A stretch of 64,000 nt of DNA from Haloarcula salinisoli (GCF_019599405.1 NZ_RKLQ01000002.1:758052-822051); one strand, 5' to 3'; counted from the first letter of the stretch, positions 8,709 through 17,699 are shown. Notes: generated from the sequence alone by a model not told the origin. Translations and numbers: made by a program.

Positions 8709-10579
8709 GTGCCGAAGACACACCAGACGACGTAAGTGTAGATGACGCCAGTAGCATTCTCCCTGGCTTTCTGGCCAGAAGCTTCCTGGCGAAGTTCGTC
8801 GTGGCGCTGTTGCTGGTCACTGTAGTCATCCTCGGCGTGAGCGCGAACACGTACGCCCAGACCAGCGACCAGCTCACGACGGACACCGAGACTGAGTACA
8901 TCGGTGTCGCCAACTCCAGTTCGACACAGCTCGTCGAGTGGCGCCAGTCACGACGTGACACCACCCGCCGGCTCTCACAGTTCGAGGTGGTCCGGAACGG
9001 CAACCAGAGCGAACGGCAACGGTTCCTCGAAGACGAATACGACCGGCTCCCGGACGACGTCATCAAGATTCAGATCGTGAACCGGTCCACGACCACTGTC
9101 ACCGCAAGCTCTGACACTACGCGTATCGGGGAACCACAGCTCAGCCGTGAGGCCCCGTGGCGCAACGAGAACCTCACCTACGGCGAGGACGGTGTCTACA
9201 TCGCGGAAGCGACGAACGCGCTCCAGACCTCGCTGGTCTCTTTCGTCACCCCGATCGAGACGGAGAGCGGTGAGAACCAGATTCTCGTGATGCAGACGGA
9301 CCTCAACGCGCTCGCGAACAGCCTGCCACAGCCGTCCCAGGGCGTCTACTCGCAGGTCATCGACTCCCAGGGCCGGATTGTCGCCGGGACGCGCGGCCAG
9401 ACCGCTCTGGGCGCGAACGCCGGTTCGCTCCAGGAGTACGACGAGAATACCTCCGGCATCGGGCAGTCGTTCGTCCAGCGCGGCCTGGAGGGCGAGAAGG
9501 GCTTCGTCCAGGCAAGTGACGTCAAACCGTCTCTCGCCGGTGAGTACGTTATCGCGTACCACCCGGTCGCAGACGAGGAGTGGGTCGTCGCGACGCACGT
9601 GCCGGTCTCGACCGCCTACGCGCTCCAGAACACCATTCAGAACAACCTGCTCGTCCTCTCGGGCGCGGCGTTCTTCGGTATCGCGTTCATCGGGCTCGTC
9701 TTCGGTCGCGGGACTGTGAGCACGCTGAACCGGCTGACCGAGAAAGCCGAGCGTCTGGAGGCGGGGAACCTCGACGTCGACCTCGACGTGACCCGACGCG
9801 ACGAGTTCGGTCAGCTGACCGCCTCGTTCGCGAACATGCGCAACGCACTGCGTGACCGTATCCAGGAGGCCGAATCCGCGCGGAAGGAAGCGGAGGTCTC
9901 CCGGCAGGAAGCACTCGCCATGACCGACTACCTCCAGGAGAAAGCGGAGGACTACAGCGAGGTCATGCAGCAGTGTGCGAACGGTGACCTCACCCAGCGC
10001 ATGGAGATCGACAACGAGAACGACGCGATGGACCGCATCGCGACGGAGTTCAACGACATGCTCGGCGAGCTGGAGAAGACGACCGGCCAGCTCAAGACCT
10101 TCAGCGAAGAGGTCGCCGAGTCCAGTGACATCGTGCTGACCAACACGGAGAACGTCCGTCAGTCCGCCGAGCGAGTCACTGCCTCCGTCGAGAACATCAA
10201 CACGGACGCGACCGACCAGGAGGCCCGCCTCGAAGAGCTGGCCGGCGACCTCAACGTGGTCATCGACCGGCTCCACTCGCTGAAGGGCAACCCCCACGTC
10301 GACATCAACGAGGAGCTGGACCAGTTCCAGAACGTCGCGAACGTGCTCGAACAGGCGACCGGACAGAGCCAGTCCATCCGCTCGGAAGCCGAGAGCGCGG
10401 CCGAGACCTCCAAACAGCAGGCCGACGAGCTGGACGAGGTCTCCGAACGTGCCGACCGGCTCAAACGCTACGCGAAGCCGCTCGGGGGTATCCTCGACCG
10501 CTTCGAGACCGCCGCGGAACACGAGTTCGTCTTCTCCGGCGGCCCGAGCCAGCCGGTCCAGAACGACAACGACGACTAA
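8705..10579 (+). CDS. Cache-HAMP transducer-like membrane protein lacking the MCP signalling tip
   Basis: A 624-residue sensor-type protein. TM1 is about residues 29-48; an extracellular Cache-like domain spans ~50-310; TM2 is ~314-335; two HAMP segments lie at ~336-388 and ~417-460 (CANGDLTQRMEIDNEND), followed by ~160 residues of coiled coil. The expected kinase-control tip of chemotaxis transducers, with a QTNLLALNAAIEAARAGE-type core, is absent; the chain ends in SGGPSQPVQNDNDD. It overlaps the upstream binding-protein gene by 4 bp, so the pair is cotranscribed and probably forms one receptor complex. Output to CheA is unlikely by sequence. A T7 tract follows the stop. Confidence 0.88.
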   Translation: MSAEDTPDDVSVDDASSILPGFLARSFLAKFVVALLLVTVVILGVSANTYAQTSDQLTTDTETEYIGVANSSSTQLVEWRQSRRDTTRRLSQFEVVRNGNQSERQRFLEDEYDRLPDDVIKIQIVNRSTTTVTASSDTTRIGEPQLSREAPWRNENLTYGEDGVYIAEATNALQTSLVSFVTPIETESGENQILVMQTDLNALANSLPQPSQGVYSQVIDSQGRIVAGTRGQTALGANAGSLQEYDENTSGIGQSFVQRGLEGEKGFVQASDVKPSLAGEYVIAYHPVADEEWVVATHVPVSTAYALQNTIQNNLLVLSGAAFFGIAFIGLVFGRGTVSTLNRLTEKAERLEAGNLDVDLDVTRRDEFGQLTASFANMRNALRDRIQEAESARKEAEVSRQEALAMTDYLQEKAEDYSEVMQQCANGDLTQRMEIDNENDAMDRIATEFNDMLGELEKTTGQLKTFSEEVAESSDIVLTNTENVRQSAERVTASVENINTDATDQEARLEELAGDLNVVIDRLHSLKGNPHVDINEELDQFQNVANVLEQATGQSQSIRSEAESAAETSKQQADELDEVSERADRLKRYAKPLGGILDRFETAAEHEFVFSGGPSQPVQNDNDD

Positions 10580-10583
10580 CTAC

Positions 10584-10602
10584 GCGGCCGCTGTTTTTTT
10601 GT
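10584..10602 (+). terminator. GC-rich dyad plus T7 tract
   Basis: Four bases after the transducer stop codon, GCGGCCGC is followed by CTG and seven T residues. This is a typical archaeal oligo-T termination signal and ends the binding protein-transducer operon before the polyprenyl synthase gene. Confidence 0.7.
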
Positions 10603-10666
10603 TGTTCGACGCGCCCCGAACACTGGGTCGTCAGGTACTTTTCCCCGTGGTCCCAAGCCGACGGTA

Positions 10667-11509
10667 ATGGAGTATCTCGAGGCGCGTCGTGACCGCGTCG
10701 AGTCGCGGCTACAGGCCGTCATCGACGACGTCGAACCCGACGAACTCGCAGACCAGGTCGGCCACGTCGTGCTCTCGGGCGGGAAACGGGTGCGCCCGAC
10801 GGTGGCGGTCCTGGTGTGTGAGGCGCTGGGTGGGGACCCGGCTGACGCCGTCGATTTCGCTGTCGGCATCGAACTGGTCCACAACGCCTCCCTTGTCATC
10901 GACGACATCATCGACGAGTCCGAGGTCCGCCGCGGGACCCCGGCGGCGTGGGCGGCCTACGGCCACGGGCCGGCCATCATCGCCTCCGACGGCCTGCTCG
11001 GGGAGGCCTTTGCCCTCTTCTCGTCGGACGAGCGGGCGATGCAGACCGTCTCCGAGGCGATGGTCGAACTCGGTGAGGGCGAGGCCATGGAGCTGGTCGC
11101 CCAGCCCACCAACGAGACCGAGTACATGGAACTCGCTCGCCGCAAGACGGGCGCGCTGTTCCGGGCGGCCGCCGAGCTGGGCGCTATCGCCGCCGACGCC
11201 GACGCCTACACCGTCGAGGCGATGGGCGAGTACGCCCAGCGCGTGGGGGTGGCCTTCCAGATGCGCGACGACGTGTTAGACGACGTCGCCGACGAGGAGA
11301 CGCTTGGCAAACCCACCGGCCACGACGCCGAGATGGAACGGCCCTCCTTCGTCGAGGTGACCGACCTCACCACCGAGGAGGCAAACGCCAAGGCCCGCGC
11401 CGAGTCCGACGCCGCCCTGGAGGCGCTGGATACCGTCGATGCGCCCAACTCTCAGTCCGTGGAGTATCTTCGGGAGCTCGCTGAATTCGTTGTCGTGCGT
11501 GAGCGCTAG
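10667..11509 (+). CDS. Polyprenyl diphosphate synthase (IspA/GGPPS family)
   Basis: A 280-residue trans-isoprenyl diphosphate synthase that condenses allylic diphosphate with isopentenyl diphosphate. GGKRVRP (38-44) and the first Asp-rich motif DDIID (79-83) are intact, as is the second Asp-rich region RDDVLDD near residue 200. Residues four and five before the first Asp motif are Ser and Ala. In this family small residues there allow long products, so chain length (C20 for lipids or longer for menaquinone side chains) cannot be fixed. It is shorter than the usual ~350-residue haloarchaeal GGPP synthase, suggesting a paralogue. It is monocistronic, bounded by a T7 terminator upstream. Confidence 0.87.
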   Translation: MEYLEARRDRVESRLQAVIDDVEPDELADQVGHVVLSGGKRVRPTVAVLVCEALGGDPADAVDFAVGIELVHNASLVIDDIIDESEVRRGTPAAWAAYGHGPAIIASDGLLGEAFALFSSDERAMQTVSEAMVELGEGEAMELVAQPTNETEYMELARRKTGALFRAAAELGAIAADADAYTVEAMGEYAQRVGVAFQMRDDVLDDVADEETLGKPTGHDAEMERPSFVEVTDLTTEEANAKARAESDAALEALDTVDAPNSQSVEYLRELAEFVVVRER

Positions 11510-11823
11510 CAGCATTTGGGTTCGGGGACGCAGTTGCTGCTGTGACTAACGCGGTAGACAGTACCGAGCGCCAGCAGTCCCACTCCGCCGTCCGGTTGTT
11601 ACTGTGACACAGAACGGTTCACTGGGCGGCTGAGTGCGGGCCAGCGTGAATGAGCCGCCTGCTCGGTGTGTATGCGTATCGTGCAGGAGACAATCTCTGG
11701 AAAGGGTGATATTGATACAATCAGTAAAGAGTGACGAGTAATCACCTGTTCGTGCTGTCCGTGTGTTTGAGTCGTCCTGTACTGACACAAAACATATACG
11801 AATCCTATCGGGAACGAACGTTC
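11510..11823. other. 314-bp intergenic region with a promoter for the lipoprotein gene
   Basis: I see no coding frame with support here. The useful signal is a TATA-like AACATATACG at 11791-11800, about 25-30 bp before ATG 11824, which would give a leaderless or near-leaderless mRNA for the downstream lipoprotein. The rest is of ordinary base composition and without a clear repeat. Confidence 0.55.
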
Positions 11824-12822
11824 ATGGCCAAGCCCTCCCGACGACAGGTTCTATCGGCCCTCTCTGCAGCTGGAGGCGCGCTGCTCGCCGGCTGTACAGC
11901 TGACCCGGACGAACCGAACACGAAATCGAACACGACGGTGACGACAGTGGGCGGTGGCACCTCTCCAACCGAATCGACCCAATCGGTGCCGGAGTTCCCC
12001 GGTGACACTGCCTCGGACGCATGCCCACCATTCGATGACGCCGCTCAGGTCGTCTGCTACGATGCAGTCGACCCCCAGGCAATGCCAGTCCTCCTCGTTC
12101 CGGAAACCCAGACAGTCCAACTGGATCAACCGACCGATTTCACGCTCCGAAACCAGAGTGAGCAGTGGTTCGAGACGAACTCCCACGGCTGGGAACTGTA
12201 CAAGCGAGTCGATGGCGACTGGTACTACATCATGCCTCGGGCTACGCCACTACCAGCGTACCGATTGGCTGCCGGCGAGGCCCACACGTGGACTTTGACC
12301 GTTACGACTGGGAGCGTCAGCGATGGCGCTGCCATCGACTTAGTCCAAGGGACGGAATCACTCTCAGCCGATGGGCTCGGCGGCGGGCACTACGCATTCG
12401 CAACCGATGGGTGGTTCGAAGGAGTCTCCTACAAAGAGCCGACCGTGCTCGCGACAAGCTTCGAACTGCAGGCCAGCCCGCTGGAATTGACCCCCAGAGC
12501 GGCCATCGCCGAGGTGGAGTGGGACGGCAAGACACTGGTCGCACGGTCGACCCGAGGCGAGGCCGGCGATGATGACGGACGCGACGCGTACATTCTTGAA
12601 CGAATCGACGACCCCGAGCCCGATGCAGAGGAGGTCATCATCGAGCAGGTCGTCCGCGACAATCAGCTACGTGACGCTATCGCACTGAGCCTGGAATACG
12701 AGGCCACCCGGGTCCGGCTGGAGGAGTTCGATAGGGATTTCCCGCTATTGAGAGTCGATCGCACCTACGAGTTCCGGGGCGACCACTATCGGGTGACGAC
12801 ACAGGCGGGCGAATCGTCGTAG
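11824..12822 (+). CDS. Tat lipoprotein with Ig-like domain, function unknown
   Basis: A 332-residue protein with a twin-arginine signal (PSRRQVLSALS) and lipobox (LLAGC), so it is anchored outside the membrane. After a Thr/Ser-rich linker, a beta-rich domain at ~70-190 (FTLRNQSEQWFETNSHGWELY, then HTWTLTV) resembles small Ig-like or proteinase-inhibitor domains. The C-terminal 100 residues are acidic. I do not recognise a catalytic motif. ATG 11824 is chosen because it directly precedes the Tat motif and sits about 30 bp after a TATA box; an upstream in-frame start would spoil the signal peptide. No operon partner is apparent. Confidence 0.75.
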   Translation: MAKPSRRQVLSALSAAGGALLAGCTADPDEPNTKSNTTVTTVGGGTSPTESTQSVPEFPGDTASDACPPFDDAAQVVCYDAVDPQAMPVLLVPETQTVQLDQPTDFTLRNQSEQWFETNSHGWELYKRVDGDWYYIMPRATPLPAYRLAAGEAHTWTLTVTTGSVSDGAAIDLVQGTESLSADGLGGGHYAFATDGWFEGVSYKEPTVLATSFELQASPLELTPRAAIAEVEWDGKTLVARSTRGEAGDDDGRDAYILERIDDPEPDAEEVIIEQVVRDNQLRDAIALSLEYEATRVRLEEFDRDFPLLRVDRTYEFRGDHYRVTTQAGESS

Positions 12823-13064
12823 TGTTGGTCCGACTGGTCCGTCGGTTCAAAGCAACCTAGGGGCCATATGGCCGGTGCAGTGACTGTGTGTATCTGCCGA
12901 TCAACCACGGGGAGCAAGACGGCTCATCGGCACGAGTGGGGCGATGCGACTGGGACGTCCGGCCGTAGAGTGAAAACCCGCGTACGTCCGACCACACGAT
13001 AGCCCCCGAACACCGCCTCGTAGAACAACAGCGCTTTTAGACGGTGATAGCCAACGAACGGCCA

Positions 13065-13625
13065 ATGACAGTCATCGGTGTCGTCGGACTCCCCGGCAGC
13101 GGCAAGAGCGAGGCGGCCGAGGTCGCACGCGAGATGGGCGTCCCGGTCGTGACGATGGGCGACGTGATTCGCGCGGAGTGTCGCGAGCGGGGGCTGGACC
13201 CGGCGACCGACCACGGGACCGTGGCGAAAGCGCTGCGCGAGGAGAACGGGCCGGGGGCCATCGCCGAGCGCTCGCTGCCGATTATCGAGGACGAGCGGGC
13301 CGGCCACGACACCGTCCTCGTCGACGGTATCCGCTCGGACGTAGAGGTCGGGGCCTTCCGGGACGCCTTCGGCGACGCGTTCGTGCTCGTCGAGATATCG
13401 GCCCCCTTCGACGTTCGCGCCGAGCGGCTGGACCTGCGGGGGCGGGACGCGAGCGTCGAGGAGGGCGGCGAGTCCCTCGAGGACCGCGACGAGCGGGAAC
13501 TTGGCTTCGGGATGGGCGAGGCGATGGAGATGGCCGACGTGACCATCGAAAACACCGACTCGCTGGCGGCGTTCCAGCGGCGTATCCAGACGCTGCTGGA
13601 AGAGGGCGTGGAGGCCCAGTCGTGA
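13065..13625 (+). CDS. UPF0200-family P-loop kinase-like protein
   Basis: A 186-residue P-loop NTPase of the archaeal UPF0200 group (related to nucleotide and dephospho-CoA kinases). The Walker A is GLPGSGKS at residues 8-15. The family segments VTMGDVIR and LVDGIRSDVE follow, then a lid-like RLDLRGRDAS and a C-terminal TIENTDSLAAFQRRI. The reaction is not established. ATG 13065 is chosen over an in-frame GTG 21 bp upstream because MTVIGVVGLPGSGKS is the usual N-terminus and TATA-like CGCTTTTAGA lies about 30 bp before it. It overlaps the next gene by 4 bp (GTGA), in a three-gene operon. Confidence 0.85.
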   Translation: MTVIGVVGLPGSGKSEAAEVAREMGVPVVTMGDVIRAECRERGLDPATDHGTVAKALREENGPGAIAERSLPIIEDERAGHDTVLVDGIRSDVEVGAFRDAFGDAFVLVEISAPFDVRAERLDLRGRDASVEEGGESLEDRDERELGFGMGEAMEMADVTIENTDSLAAFQRRIQTLLEEGVEAQS

Positions 13626-14038
13626 GCAGCGTCTACAGCGTCGACGTCGAGATACGGGCGCCGGTCAACGACACGGAGGTCACCGCACGGGTCGCGGACG
13701 CCATCCGGAACCTCTTCCCGGAGGCCGACCCCGACCACCGCGAGGGGGAACTCGTCGCCGAGGTCCATACGATGGAGGGCTTCTCGGAGGAACTCCACCG
13801 CGCGGAGATTCTGGACACGGCTCGCTCGGTCTTCTTCGACAACCTGGCCGGCGACAGCTTCGCCTTCGACCTGAAGAAGCAGGCGGCCTTCGAGAGCCGC
13901 GTGAACTTCGCCGTCGGCGAGCCCGCGGAACTCGGTGATATCCACGTCGGGGTCACGGTGCGAGCGCCCGACGCCGAGAGCTACATCGACTCCGTGGCGC
14001 CCCCGACCGAGGACGGGAAGCCGATAGACACCGAATGA
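13622..14038 (+). CDS. COG1325 RNA-binding protein (exosome-associated family)
   Basis: A 138-residue protein of the archaeal COG1325/PF01877 RNA-binding family. Features include an N-terminal beta strand YSVDVEIRAPVNDTE, a charged helix, and a core VHTMEGFSEELHRAEILDTA. The start is GTG 13622, overlapping the UPF0200 stop; its own stop overlaps the next ATG. It is translationally coupled on both sides. Family members are thought to bind RNA, and some genomes place them beside exosome genes. No exosome gene is present here, so the assignment is to family only. Confidence 0.83.
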   Translation: MSSVYSVDVEIRAPVNDTEVTARVADAIRNLFPEADPDHREGELVAEVHTMEGFSEELHRAEILDTARSVFFDNLAGDSFAFDLKKQAAFESRVNFAVGEPAELGDIHVGVTVRAPDAESYIDSVAPPTEDGKPIDTE

Positions 14039-14652
14039 CCGAGGCGCTCTGTTTCGCACTCGACGGTGTGCTGGTCCACCGGACCCGCTCTGACGCCGAT
14101 ATCCTGCGGGACGTCTTCGATGCTCACGGCGTCGAGCCATCCGACGAGGTCCTGACGACGGCGCGGGACGCCTTCCGCGACGCCTTCGAGAATCTGGAGC
14201 CGGACCCTTACCGCCAGTCGATGGCGGCAGTCCGTTCGGTGGCCGACACCGCGGACTCGGACGCCGACCCGGACGAGATGGTCGCGACGCTACGCGAGCG
14301 GACGTACGCGGGAACGACGGTCCCCGACGCGGCCCGGGAGAGCCTCGCCGGACTGGCCGAGGACAGCGCCCTCGCGGTCATCACGAACGGCCCCCGCGAG
14401 TGGCAGGTCGGCAAACTCGACCACCACGGCCTCACCGACCAGTTCGACGCCGTCGTCGCCTCCTACGAGGCGGGCGCCCACAAACCCGACACGGCCCCGT
14501 TTGAACTGCTCCGCGAGCGGCTCCCCGCCGACGAGTACGTGATGGTCGGGGACAGCGAGGACGTCGAGGGAGCGCGAGCCGCTGGGTTCGTTCCCATCGA
14601 GTACCGGACTGACGGCCCGGACCTCTGGGCGACCATCGACGCCTTGCTCTGA
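14035..14652 (+). CDS. HAD-superfamily protein lacking the nucleophile aspartate
   Basis: A 205-residue HAD-fold protein with a helical cap (residues ~15-85). Motif II (VITNG), the motif III lysine (AHKPDTAPF) and motif IV (GDSEDVEGARAAG) are intact. Motif I, normally DxDGT, reads A8-L-D10-G-V, so the catalytic nucleophile Asp is Ala (codon GCA). Phosphatase activity by the usual aspartyl-phosphate route is therefore unlikely. It may be a binding or regulatory relative, or use different chemistry. It overlaps the RNA-binding gene by 4 bp, the last gene of the UPF0200-COG1325-HAD operon. Confidence 0.85.
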   Translation: MTEALCFALDGVLVHRTRSDADILRDVFDAHGVEPSDEVLTTARDAFRDAFENLEPDPYRQSMAAVRSVADTADSDADPDEMVATLRERTYAGTTVPDAARESLAGLAEDSALAVITNGPREWQVGKLDHHGLTDQFDAVVASYEAGAHKPDTAPFELLRERLPADEYVMVGDSEDVEGARAAGFVPIEYRTDGPDLWATIDALL

Positions 14653-14653
14653 C

Positions 14654-15205
14654 TCACTCCGTGAGATAGACGCCCGCTTTCGGGTGCTGGTCGGCGTCCT
14701 CGACGATGCGGTCGTCGTCGCGGGCGGCTTCGATGGCGGTCCTGGCCGAGTCACGCGACAGCCCGCCGACGACCGTCATGACGTCGATGAGCTGGTCCTC
14801 GTCGGCGCGCTGGCGACCGCCAGGCGCGGTGCCGAGGACCGAGGGGGCCTCCGCTTCGAAGAAGCGCAGATAGGCGGCGGGGTCGCGTTCGCCGGCCAGC
14901 CGGTCGTGCCACGTGGCCGGGTACTGGCTGATGCGGTCCCCTTCGAGTTCGTAGAAGCGGTCGCCGTCGTCGACCCAGCTGTCCGAGTCGGTGAGCAGCT
15001 CGTCGACGACGTTCCAGAAGGCCTCGGTGTCGAAGCTGCTGTCCTCGCGGTCGTGCAGTTCGCGGGCGTAGGCGTCGATGGCCGCCCGGGGGACGCCGGG
15101 GCGGTCGTCGTGGTGCCGTTCGAGGATATGGATAATCTTTCGCGTTCCGAGGGCGTCTCCCTGGTGGACGATTTCCTCGACCGCTCGCTGGTCGGTGTCG
15201 ACCAT
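14654..15205 (-). CDS. Conserved haloarchaeal protein of unknown function
   Basis: A 183-residue acidic, soluble protein that I do not assign to a family. The N-terminal ~100 residues look like a helical winged-helix-like fold (VEEIVHQGDALGTRKIIHILER, read as separate helices). The C-terminal part (IDVMTVVGGLSRDSARTAIEAA, then DDRIVED) resembles a small helical recognition domain. It lies 39 bp downstream of the molybdopterin oxidoreductase gene on the same strand and may be cotranscribed. Its stop is one base from the convergent HAD gene. DNA-binding is possible from the helices but not shown. Confidence 0.7.
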   Translation of the reverse strand: MVDTDQRAVEEIVHQGDALGTRKIIHILERHHDDRPGVPRAAIDAYARELHDREDSSFDTEAFWNVVDELLTDSDSWVDDGDRFYELEGDRISQYPATWHDRLAGERDPAAYLRFFEAEAPSVLGTAPGGRQRADEDQLIDVMTVVGGLSRDSARTAIEAARDDDRIVEDADQHPKAGVYLTE

Positions 15206-15244
15206 GCCGTCTCTACCGTCGGATTGGTGATAGGCAGTCGGCTT

Positions 15245-16300
15245 TCAGATGCCACTGACGAAGATGGCGAGCCACTCACCGACCTCGCGGCGCTCGGTCA
15301 CCCGCACTTCCTCGACCCACTTCACCCACTGGAACCCTCGGCGACCGGGCGCCACGAGTCGAAGCGGGTAACCGTGGCCGTGTGCGAGGCGCTCGCCGTC
15401 GACACGCGTCGCGAGCATGGCATCCCGGGCCTCCTCGATGGGGAGGCTCCAGCGGTAGCCCGTCACCGAGCGGAACTGCACCCAGGCCGCCGCGTCGTCG
15501 GGGTCGGCAGCGTCGAGCAGGTCGGCCACGCGCACCCCTTGCCAGTCGTGCTCGGAGTACCAGCCGCTCGTGCAGTCGAGCAGGGCCCGGTCGCTGGCAC
15601 CCGTCGGCAGTTCCGCGGCGTCGTACGACGCCGCGCTGGCGACGCGGCCGCCGACGCGTAGGGACCACTCGCTCCTGTCGATTGGCTCGGGGTCGTCGGC
15701 GACCCAGCTCGTCACCGGGAAGCGGTTCCCGGCGTCGCTGCCCTCCTCTCGGGAGCCGGTGAAGCGGCGGTCGGCGCCGGCCGTCTCCAGTGCGTCGTTG
15801 ACCGGCCCCTGGAGTCGCCAGACGACGGCGCCGGTCGTGACGAGGCCGGCGTAGCGGATGGCGTCGCGGCGGCCGTGCCGAACTGCCGTCTCGGGCGAGT
15901 GATAGCGGTAGCGCAGATGGACCAAGAGCAGGGGCGCGACGAGCAGCCCAAGCGCGGTGTGGAGGTGGAAGAGCCCCCACAGCCCCAGGTCGAGCGAGCC
16001 GCCGAAAATCCACCAGACGCCGGTGACGAGTGCGCCCGTCGCGTCGACGGCGAGCGCGATGGAGACGACTCGTGCCCCCGTCAGCCGCTCGGGTGCGACT
16101 CGGTGGCGGACCCGCCAGAGCTTGACCGGCAGCAGACAGACCAGCACGATTCCCGAGACCGCGTGCAGGTCGATGACCCACGCCGCGACGGCGGTGCCGG
16201 CGAAGATGGTTCCGACGCCGGTCGCAAACAGCGTCGCGACGGCGACGAACAGCCCCCAGTCGACGGCGCGTGGCGAGGGGGTGTACCGGCGCCAGTCCAT
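15245..16300 (-). CDS. Membrane-fused molybdopterin-dependent oxidoreductase (sulfite oxidase/YedY-like)
   Basis: A 351-residue fusion. The N-terminal ~160 residues form four or five membrane helices with internal histidines (VIDLHAVSGIVLV, LFHLHTALGLLV), like a cytochrome b-type anchor. The C-terminal ~170 residues are a sulfite-oxidase-type molybdopterin domain, with the Mo-ligand cysteine in RALLDCTSGWYSEHDW and VRVADLLDAADP after it. It has no separate signal peptide; the membrane module should place the Mo domain outside. YedY/MsrP proteins reduce oxidised methionine in exported proteins using a separate YedZ haem subunit; here both parts are one chain. Substrate is uncertain. Fusion of this type is less usual than two-gene YedYZ. 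Confidence 0.85.
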   Translation of the reverse strand: MDWRRYTPSPRAVDWGLFVAVATLFATGVGTIFAGTAVAAWVIDLHAVSGIVLVCLLPVKLWRVRHRVAPERLTGARVVSIALAVDATGALVTGVWWIFGGSLDLGLWGLFHLHTALGLLVAPLLLVHLRYRYHSPETAVRHGRRDAIRYAGLVTTGAVVWRLQGPVNDALETAGADRRFTGSREEGSDAGNRFPVTSWVADDPEPIDRSEWSLRVGGRVASAASYDAAELPTGASDRALLDCTSGWYSEHDWQGVRVADLLDAADPDDAAAWVQFRSVTGYRWSLPIEEARDAMLATRVDGERLAHGHGYPLRLVAPGRRGFQWVKWVEEVRVTERREVGEWLAIFVSGI

Positions 16301-16379
16301 ACCCGGCTTACGGTGGCGAGAGGCTTAGTACGCCCGCTGGGGACTTGAGGAAGTGTTTAGAAAGAGAAGTAGCATACAG

Positions 16380-16636
16380 ACAGCCAGAAAGCCCCCGGTT
16401 TCTCAGCTCCCGCGACTCGCTGTCGTCCGAAAGGCGCTGCGCGCCTTTCGTGAGTGAGCGAATCGAAGATTCGCGATCTGTGCAAGACCTCCGGTCTTGC
16501 AGCATCACGAGAGAGCTCTGCTCTCTCGAACGACGCTCCAGTGGGTGCTTACGTCGTCGGGGTTCGCTGAGAAACCGGCCCCTTTCAGCCCGCCCATGCC
16601 GGCTGACCAACCGGCTACGGGCGGGGCTTTCTGGCT
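16380..16636. repeat. TIR-hairpin intergenic element, copy 2
   Basis: Ends are ACAGCCAGAAAGCCCC and GGGGCTTTCTGGCT. A copy-specific 12-bp stem CGGTTTCTCAGC (16396-16407) pairs perfectly with 16566-16577. The centre holds four perfect hairpins, each with a 3-nt loop: 16428-16450 (10-bp arms), 16458-16474 (7), 16481-16501 (9) and 16508-16528 (9). The conserved 23-nt loop (ATGCCGGCTGACC...) follows between CCCGCCC and GGGCGGG. It lies between the oxidoreductase 5' end and the nuclease 3' end and fills the 376-bp gap. No coding potential. Confidence 0.85.
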
Positions 16637-16676
16637 ATGAGCACTCTATCTCTCTTACCTGAATACGACCGCCCCG

Positions 16677-17624
16677 TCAGTACGCCCGCTGCAGGGCCAC
16701 GTCGCCCGCGCTCGTCCGGACGGTGACCGTGTCGCCGCCGTTGTTCCAGACCGCGCCGCCGGCGCCCCAGTAGCGCGCCGTCTCGGTGTCGGTCCCGCTG
16801 CCGGTGTAGAGGGTGGTCCGTTCCCCTGGCCCGAGCGAGTAGGTCCCGAAGGTGTAGCTGTGGTCAGCGGCGTCGGTGACGGTCCAGCCGTCGAGTGAGA
16901 TGGGGTCGTCACCGCGGTTCGCGAAGACGAGATACTCGTCGTTCAGGTTCTCGTTGTCGTTGCCGGCGGCGTCCTCGTGGATGTCGACCAGGGCGAGTCC
17001 CGAGGGGCTCGTCGTCGCCGTGTCAGTCGCCCAGTCGGCCGTCTCGGGGTCCGCGCAGCGCCAGAGGCCCCGGCGGTCGTCGCGGGCGCCCGTCTCGGCG
17101 GTCGTGAACGACCCCTGGCGGCTGAAGTCGCTGTCGTAGACGCGGGCGCGCCCGGTCGCGACGAGCTGGTAGTTGAACAGGCGGTCGTCGACGACCACGT
17201 AGGCCAGCAGGCGGTCGTAGTACCCGCGACGGTCAAGGTTCGGGTCCGTGACGATGCCGACGGTGCGGCCCAGGAGTCGGTCCTTCGCGAAGTTCGAGGC
17301 GTTCGTCCCGGCCTCGCGGAGACAGGTCGCGCCGGCCGCAGTGTCGGGGACGCCCTCGAACTCCGCGGGGTCGTTCTCCGCGTTGACCTCCGGCGTGTCG
17401 ACGCCGACCAGCCGAACGGTGTCGCGCGTGCCGTTTTCGTATTCGATGCGGATGGTGTCGCCGTCGACGACGGCCGTGACACTGACCTGTGTGGTGTCGG
17501 CCGGGAGGCTTGCCGCCGTCCCCGGTGCCGCCGGGGCGGACCCGCCGTCGTCCGCGGGCACGAGTCCGCCACAGCCCGCGAGCAGGACCAGCACGACCAC
17601 CACACCGACTCGGCGACCTTTCAT
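16677..17624 (-). CDS. Thermonuclease-family lipoprotein with lamin-tail domain
   Basis: A 315-residue protein. Lipoprotein signal MKGRRVGVVVVLVLLAGC; Staphylococcal nuclease domain ~45-200; lamin-tail (LTD) beta domain ~210-315 (NDEYLVFANRGDDPISLDGW). The nuclease residues are present: VVDGDTI, RLVGVDTPEV (Arg, Asp, Glu) and the second Arg in DRRGYYDRLLAY. It should be a calcium-dependent extracellular DNA/RNA nuclease tethered to the cell surface. LTD domains often accompany secreted nucleases and may bind DNA or the wall. ATG 17624 is used because it starts the lipobox signal. It is divergent from the CBS-MaoC gene with 75 bp between. Confidence 0.88.
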   Translation of the reverse strand: MKGRRVGVVVVLVLLAGCGGLVPADDGGSAPAAPGTAASLPADTTQVSVTAVVDGDTIRIEYENGTRDTVRLVGVDTPEVNAENDPAEFEGVPDTAAGATCLREAGTNASNFAKDRLLGRTVGIVTDPNLDRRGYYDRLLAYVVVDDRLFNYQLVATGRARVYDSDFSRQGSFTTAETGARDDRRGLWRCADPETADWATDTATTSPSGLALVDIHEDAAGNDNENLNDEYLVFANRGDDPISLDGWTVTDAADHSYTFGTYSLGPGERTTLYTGSGTDTETARYWGAGGAVWNNGGDTVTVRTSAGDVALQRAY

Positions 17625-17699
17625 CGTCGGACCGAGGGCACCCACCTACACAACCTTTCGGGCGGGGAGTTATGACACTGGCCTGAGAGAAGCCAGTCG

